A stretch of DNA of 9,472 bases from an uncultured Solobacterium sp. (lineage in GTDB: Bacteria > Bacillota_I > Bacilli_A > Erysipelotrichales > Erysipelotrichaceae), in contig CAJOLG010000058.1 of assembly GCA_905235315.1 (NCBI GenBank), positions 1 through 9,472 of the forward strand, given 5' to 3'. This document shows, in pieces, positions 6,582 to 9,472 of this stretch (position 1 is its first letter; the number at the start of each line of letters is the position of its first letter). Made by a program: the position numbers and the translations under genes. The notes beneath the pieces are model-generated. The model saw nothing but the letters and a program-made list of their open reading frames with translations, did no database searches and had not been told where the DNA came from.

Positions 6582-7052
6582 TTACCAGCGGAAGTGAGCG
6601 AATGCCTTGTTCGCCTCTGCCATCTTGTGGGTGTCTTCCTTCTTCTTCACGGATGCGCCGGTTCCGTTTGCGGCATCCATGATCTCTGCCGCAAGGCGGC
6701 GTTCCATCGTCGGCTCATGACGCAGACGGGAGTAGTTAACGAGCCAGCGCAGGCCAAGGGTCAGTTTGCGCTCTGCGGAAACTTCAACCGGTACCTGGTA
6801 GTTGGCGCCGCCGACACGGCGGACCTTGAGCTCGAGCTGCGGCATGACATTGCCGAGCGCCTTCTCAAATACAACCATCGGATCTTCACCGGTCTTTTCT
6901 CCAACGATGTTGAATGCATCGTAGAGGATTGTCTGCGCAGTACCGCGCTTACCATCGAGCATGATCTTGTTGATCAGCTTTGTGACGAGTTTTGAATTGT
7001 AAATCGGATCAGGAAGTACGTCACGCTTCGCTATATAACCTTTTCTAGGCAT
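6582..7052 (-). CDS. rpsG: 30S ribosomal protein S7
   Basis: S7 nucleates assembly of the 30S head by binding the 3' domain of 16S rRNA and lines the E site. The 156-residue protein is complete: MPRKGYIAKRDVLPDPIYNSKLVTKLIN at the start, the rRNA-binding region GKRGTAQTILYDAF, the beta hairpin VRRVGGANYQVPVEV, and a C-terminus ending AFAHFRW. GGAGGAAA precedes ATG. It starts 19 bp after rpsL. In E. coli S7 represses its operon by binding the rpsL-rpsG gap, but that element is far longer than this spacer, so the same control is not visible here. Confidence 0.99.
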   Translation of the reverse strand: MPRKGYIAKRDVLPDPIYNSKLVTKLINKIMLDGKRGTAQTILYDAFNIVGEKTGEDPMVVFEKALGNVMPQLELKVRRVGGANYQVPVEVSAERKLTLGLRWLVNYSRLRHEPTMERRLAAEIMDAANGTGASVKKKEDTHKMAEANKAFAHFRW

Positions 7053-7071
7053 TTCTTACTTTCCTCCAATC

Positions 7072-7488
7072 TTACTTGCCCTTCGGCTTCTTCGCGCCGT
7101 AGAGAGAACGGCCCTGGTTACGTCCGTCAACGCCTGCACAGTCGAGCGTGCCGCGGATGATGTGGTAACGAACACCCGGGAGATCCTTGACACGGCCGCC
7201 GCGGATCATAACAACGGAGTGTTCCTGCAGGTTATGTCCGACACCCGGAATGTACGCTGTAACTTCCATACCGTTGGAGAGACGGACACGGGCATACTTC
7301 CGCAGCGCAGAGTTCGGCTTCTTCGGTGTCATTGTGCCGACACGGGTGCAGACACCGCGCTTCTGAGGAGAACTGATACGGGTGTTCTTCTTTTTCAGCG
7401 AGTTGTATCCGCGGTTCAATGCCGGGGACTTTGATTTGTAAACTTTGTCGGTACGGCCCTTGCGTACCAGCTGATTTATTGTAGGCAT
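7072..7488 (-). CDS. rpsL: 30S ribosomal protein S12
   Basis: S12 sits at the decoding centre and affects accuracy. The protein is 138 residues, longer than the 124 of E. coli because of the Gram-positive insertion around residues 17-44 (SPALNRGYNS...SSPQKRG). The conserved loops TPKKPNSALRK (54-64) and GGRVKDLPGVRY are unaltered; Lys at the usual streptomycin-resistance positions (56/57 and 101) suggests no rpsL-type resistance. ATG 7488 is chosen from the family start MPTINQLVRKGR and the site AAAGGAG just before it. The frame happens to stay open 55 codons further upstream, but that stretch overlaps the mRNA leader and has no S12 homology. First gene of the str operon. Confidence 0.99.
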   Translation of the reverse strand: MPTINQLVRKGRTDKVYKSKSPALNRGYNSLKKKNTRISSPQKRGVCTRVGTMTPKKPNSALRKYARVRLSNGMEVTAYIPGVGHNLQEHSVVMIRGGRVKDLPGVRYHIIRGTLDCAGVDGRNQGRSLYGAKKPKGK

Positions 7489-7514
7489 TTCTTTCTCCTT
7501 TCGCCCTATATGCA

Positions 7515-7532
7515 CACACATCCAAGTGTGCC
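7515..7532. repeat. Operator-like element, copy 1, in the str leader
   Basis: CACACATCCAAGTGTGCC contains the inverted repeat CACAC-N6-GTGTG (7515-7530) and matches copy 2 (7651-7668) at 15 of 18 positions. It lies in the transcribed leader, 27 bp upstream of the rpsL start, where it could form an RNA hairpin or bind a dimeric protein as DNA. No T-tract follows, so it is not a plain terminator. Confidence 0.5.
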
Positions 7533-7593
7533 GTTTCTCAGCCAAATTATTAGCTTTGCGCATTACAAAGCCATTTTTCGCCAAGCACGATTG

Positions 7594-7622
7594 ATAATAA
7601 TCCGAGAATATACCGCTGTCAA
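7594..7622 (-). promoter_or_regulatory. Promoter of the str operon
   Basis: The minus strand has a perfect -35 TTGACA (7622-7617), a 17-bp spacer and TATTAT (7599-7594), five of six to the -10 consensus. Transcription would begin near 7587, giving a leader of about 100 bases before rpsL. This is the strongest promoter match in the window, as expected for ribosomal protein genes. An A-rich run (GAAAAAAATCG on the minus strand) lies just upstream of the -35 and resembles part of an UP element. Confidence 0.88.
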
Positions 7623-7650
7623 CGATTTTTTTCGGTTTTCCATAAAAATC

Positions 7651-7668
7651 CACACATCCGGGCGTGCC
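7651..7668. repeat. Operator-like element, copy 2, upstream of the str promoter
   Basis: CACACATCCGGGCGTGCC is a near copy of the element in the leader (7515-7532). The inverted repeat is kept apart from one G-T change in the arms. It lies about 29 bp upstream of the -35 hexamer and past the terminator of the preceding unit, so it probably acts, if at all, as DNA. It abuts the palindrome CCGGATCCGG (7668-7677). Confidence 0.45.
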
Positions 7669-7680
7669 GGATCCGGTACG

Positions 7681-7707
7681 GAAAGAAAAACACCGCGTTC
7701 CGCGATG
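7681..7707 (-). terminator. Intrinsic terminator after the kinase and Lys-rich protein genes
   Basis: The minus strand reads CATCGCG-GAA-CGCGGTG (7707-7691), a 7-bp GC-rich stem with one wobble, followed by TTTTTCTTTC. It separates the kinase unit from the str promoter. The preceding 37 bp (7708-7744) are AT-rich, including a TATATATA run, with no other feature. Confidence 0.85.
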
Positions 7708-7744
7708 CCTCTCTTGTATATATATAATTCTTTCCTTATTTCAC

Positions 7745-8014
7745 TTATCCCAGCATCCCGCGCAGGAGATTGATCACGGAGGACGCATCCACGCCTTCTG
7801 CGAACTTTTCCGCCGCAAGATCCAGGACTTTCTTTTCAATCATGTTTCCCTTGCGGTAGTTCTGCACAAGCTTTTTCTCTGCTGCAGAGAGGCGGAGTGT
7901 GGAAGCAGTCTTCTTTTTGGCTGTCGTTTTCTTTTTCTTCGCCGTTGTCTTTGCGCCGGCGGAGGAAGCCGGTTTTTTCGCGGCCGATACGATACTTCTT
8001 TCTTTCTCTGTCAT
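7745..8014 (-). CDS. Small lysine-rich protein, family not recognised
   Basis: An 89-residue, strongly basic protein. Residues about 12-38 are a low-complexity Lys/Ala/Thr/Ser tract (AKKPASS...AKKKKTTAKKKTA) resembling the tails of histone H1-like bacterial proteins. Residues about 42-89 (LSAAEKKLVQNYRKGNMIEKKVLDLAAEKFAEGVDASSVINLLRGMLG read in parts) look like a compact helical domain. No signal peptide or membrane segment is seen. The start is supported by AAAGGAG, which overlaps the stop of the upstream kinase gene; the gap is 14 bp, so the two are probably co-transcribed. The tail suggests nucleic-acid binding, but that is inference from charge only, and the function is unknown. Confidence 0.75.
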   Translation of the reverse strand: MTEKERSIVSAAKKPASSAGAKTTAKKKKTTAKKKTASTLRLSAAEKKLVQNYRKGNMIEKKVLDLAAEKFAEGVDASSVINLLRGMLG

Positions 8015-8028
8015 CCTTACGGTCTCCT

Positions 8029-8928
8029 TTACAGATACGAAACAATCTCACGGTCGCTCGGGATTCCGGCCCGGCCGCCGACCTGGGTGCACTTGAGGGC
8101 CGCCGCAATCGATGCGTAACGGATTGCCTGCCGTACATCATACCCCTGCATATAAGCAGCGATAAACGCCCCATGGAATACATCGCCCGCGCCGGTGGAA
8201 TCGACTGCCTTTACCGAGTAGGCCGGGAAGACCTCCACGTGGCCGTCGATCCATGCGAGGCACCCTCTGGTTCCCTGGGTGGAGATAACCACCTTCGGCC
8301 CATGGGAGGCAAAGTATGCCAGCGCGTCTTCCGTGGTTTCCGTCTTTGCGACAATCTTCGGATAGCGCGCATTCATAATCAGAATATCCGACATCTCCGC
8401 CATCTTCCGGTTCAGCTCCCGGTCGGTTTCCATATGACAGCCGTCCACGGATACGGGAATATTGTTCTGCTTTGCGATTTCAATCGCAGCCATGGCGTTG
8501 TCATAGCGGGTTCCGTCCACATGCAGGATATCGCTGTTTTTGATCAGGGCGATCTGATCCATGTTCCATTCGATCGGCGGCAGGGTGTTACTGCTCACAA
8601 ACTTTGTTCTGGTGCCGGTTTCCGGATTGACCATGATCTCCGAGTGGGGCGAAATACCTCCCGCCACAATCTCAATCATCGTTGTATCAATTCCTTCGTT
8701 GTCCAGCCCTTCCAGAATCTGCTTTCCGGTTTCATCATCCCCGACTGACGTAATCATCTGCCCGAACATGCCAAGGCGTTTTGCGGCCACAACCGCGGTT
8801 GCGCAGGCGCCGCCGCCCTGACTGATAATCTGCGTGATGTGCGTGCTGCCGTCTTCATTCGGATAATCCTCAATCAGATTCAGATGATCAAGGACTGCCG
8901 CACCGACACCGGTAATTATCTTTACCAT
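8029..8928 (-). CDS. PfkB-family carbohydrate kinase
   Basis: This 299-residue protein belongs to the PfkB/ribokinase family, which transfers phosphate from ATP to a sugar or nucleoside hydroxyl. Near the N-terminus are the short glycine motif GVGAAVLDHL and the signature region QGGGACATAVVAAKRLG (about 38-54). The C-terminal signature DSTGAGDVFHGAF has the anion-hole GAGD (246-249), with Asp249 as catalytic base. The length is normal. The substrate is not clear: it could be ribose, 2-keto-3-deoxygluconate or another sugar, and there are no sugar transport genes in view. ATG 8928 is chosen because AGAGGTGA lies just before it; an in-frame GTG at 8937 falls inside that ribosome site. It probably forms an operon with the downstream Lys-rich gene. 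Confidence 0.93.
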   Translation of the reverse strand: MVKIITGVGAAVLDHLNLIEDYPNEDGSTHITQIISQGGGACATAVVAAKRLGMFGQMITSVGDDETGKQILEGLDNEGIDTTMIEIVAGGISPHSEIMVNPETGTRTKFVSSNTLPPIEWNMDQIALIKNSDILHVDGTRYDNAMAAIEIAKQNNIPVSVDGCHMETDRELNRKMAEMSDILIMNARYPKIVAKTETTEDALAYFASHGPKVVISTQGTRGCLAWIDGHVEVFPAYSVKAVDSTGAGDVFHGAFIAAYMQGYDVRQAIRYASIAAALKCTQVGGRAGIPSDREIVSYL

Positions 8929-8957
8929 AGGTCTCACCTCTTTATCTGGTTACTTTT

Positions 8958-8963
8958 ATTATA
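8958..8963 (-). promoter_or_regulatory. Probable -10 element of the kinase promoter
   Basis: A perfect TATAAT on the minus strand lies 29 bp before the kinase start codon and after the upstream terminator. The -35 side is poor: the best hexamer, TTGCGA, is 20 bp away and overlaps the terminator tail, and no extended TG motif is seen. An activator may be needed. Confidence 0.5.
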
Positions 8964-8987
8964 CCCGCTGGATTGTCACTTCTTCGC

Positions 8988-9021
8988 AAAAAGAACCCCG
9001 GATCTGTCCTGATCCGGGATT
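8988..9021 (-). terminator. Intrinsic terminator after the partial membrane protein gene
   Basis: The minus strand forms AATCCCGGATC-AGGACA-GATCCGGGGTT (9021-8994), an 11-bp stem with one G-T wobble, then CTTTTTG. It follows the stop codon of the preceding gene by 12 bp. Confidence 0.9.
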
Positions 9022-9033
9022 CTTTCAGAAAGA

Positions 9034-9472
9034 TTATTCGTCAAAATTCTCTTCTTCGTCCTCATCCTCTTTGCCGGAGCGATAGAGCACAAGCAGTCCG
9101 ACTGCCGCAAGATTGAGAACCAGCAGGATCCAGCCGACCACACTGTGATCAAGGATCGCCAGCGCAATACTTCCGAGCGCATCCGCACCGAGGATCCAGG
9201 GGATCAGTCCCTTGTTCTTCGCAAGGAAGATGCCAAGTCCCGCCAGAATCATAAGCACCGGAATCCCGAGGAACCACAGAATTCCCTGCGTATTGATGAT
9301 TTCAATCGGCGCATCGGTCTTCTCGGTCTCCTTCGGGGTTTCCGAAGGGGTCGGTGTTATACTGTCCGGCGTTTCGGAAGGCTCAGCAGATGCCTCTGCC
9401 GCATCTCCTCCGGTTCCGTTTGCAGGACTGGCGCCGTTATTCGTTCCCGGAGCGACATAGGTACCGTTCCCG
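9034..9472 (-). CDS. C-terminal part of a membrane protein with a low-complexity linker, partial
   Basis: The reading frame is open from the window edge to the stop at 9034, giving the last 145 residues. Visible first is a Gly/Asn/Pro/Ser/Thr/Glu-rich stretch (PSETPDS, PTPSETPKETEKTD) typical of extracellular linkers. Three hydrophobic segments follow, near residues 59-82 (ILWFLGIPVLMILAGLGIFL), 86-104 (LIPWILGADALGSIALAIL) and 107-126 (VVGWILLVLNLAAVGLLVLY). The tail is very acidic (KEDEDEEENFDE) and probably cytoplasmic. The linker suggests a larger exported domain encoded outside the window. A start at the GTG or ATG near 9258-9252 would begin inside the first membrane segment and is less likely. 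The family is not recognised. Confidence 0.75.
   Translation of the reverse strand, partial: GNGTYVAPGTNNGASPANGTGGDAAEASAEPSETPDSITPTPSETPKETEKTDAPIEIINTQGILWFLGIPVLMILAGLGIFLAKNKGLIPWILGADALGSIALAILDHSVVGWILLVLNLAAVGLLVLYRSGKEDEDEEENFDE

Noticed and set aside
7053..7071. S7 autoregulatory site between rpsL and rpsG
   Set aside because: The 19-bp gap is filled mostly by the ribosome site and is too short for the structure known from E. coli.
7489..7653. In-frame extension of rpsL by 55 codons
   Set aside because: It covers the str promoter and leader, has no S12 homology, and the ATG at 7488 has a proper ribosome site.

Overview
The window reads like a chromosomal segment of a member of the Bacillota. 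The clearest sign is the str operon in the order rpsL-rpsG-fusA-tuf. Its S12 protein is 138 residues long and carries the insertion usual in low-GC Gram-positives. Shine-Dalgarno sites are strong, and intrinsic terminators end the transcripts. Base composition is fairly balanced, so a group such as the Erysipelotrichia is possible, but that is only a guess. Every gene I can support lies on the minus strand, so transcription runs from high to low coordinates.

In transcription order, the window opens with the C-terminal part of a membrane protein that enters from outside (9472-9034), closed by a strong terminator. A two-gene unit follows: a PfkB-family sugar kinase (8928-8029) and a small lysine-rich protein (8014-7745), again ended by a terminator. 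The str operon starts at a near-consensus promoter (TTGACA, 17 bp, TATTAT) and makes S12, S7, EF-G and EF-Tu. A second promoter candidate sits just before tuf, and a terminator follows tuf. Two similar 18-bp operator-like elements flank the str promoter.

Downstream of tuf the content turns accessory. First comes a 99-residue protein with two membrane segments, with its own promoter and terminator. Next is a compact operon: a lipid-anchored barnase-type ribonuclease (2699-2142), a barstar-family inhibitor (2139-1861) and an acyltransferase-3 membrane protein (1854-814). Finally there is the 5' part of a class II lanthipeptide synthetase (LanM) gene, which carries an apparent frameshift and runs off the window at base 1.

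The biological highlight is this downstream end. A surface-tethered RNase with its cytoplasmic antidote, a surface-modifying acyltransferase and lanthipeptide machinery sit side by side next to the housekeeping str operon. An interbacterial antagonism or surface-competition role is a reasonable inference, but the sequence does not prove it. I saw no tRNA, rRNA, CRISPR array, transposase or origin.
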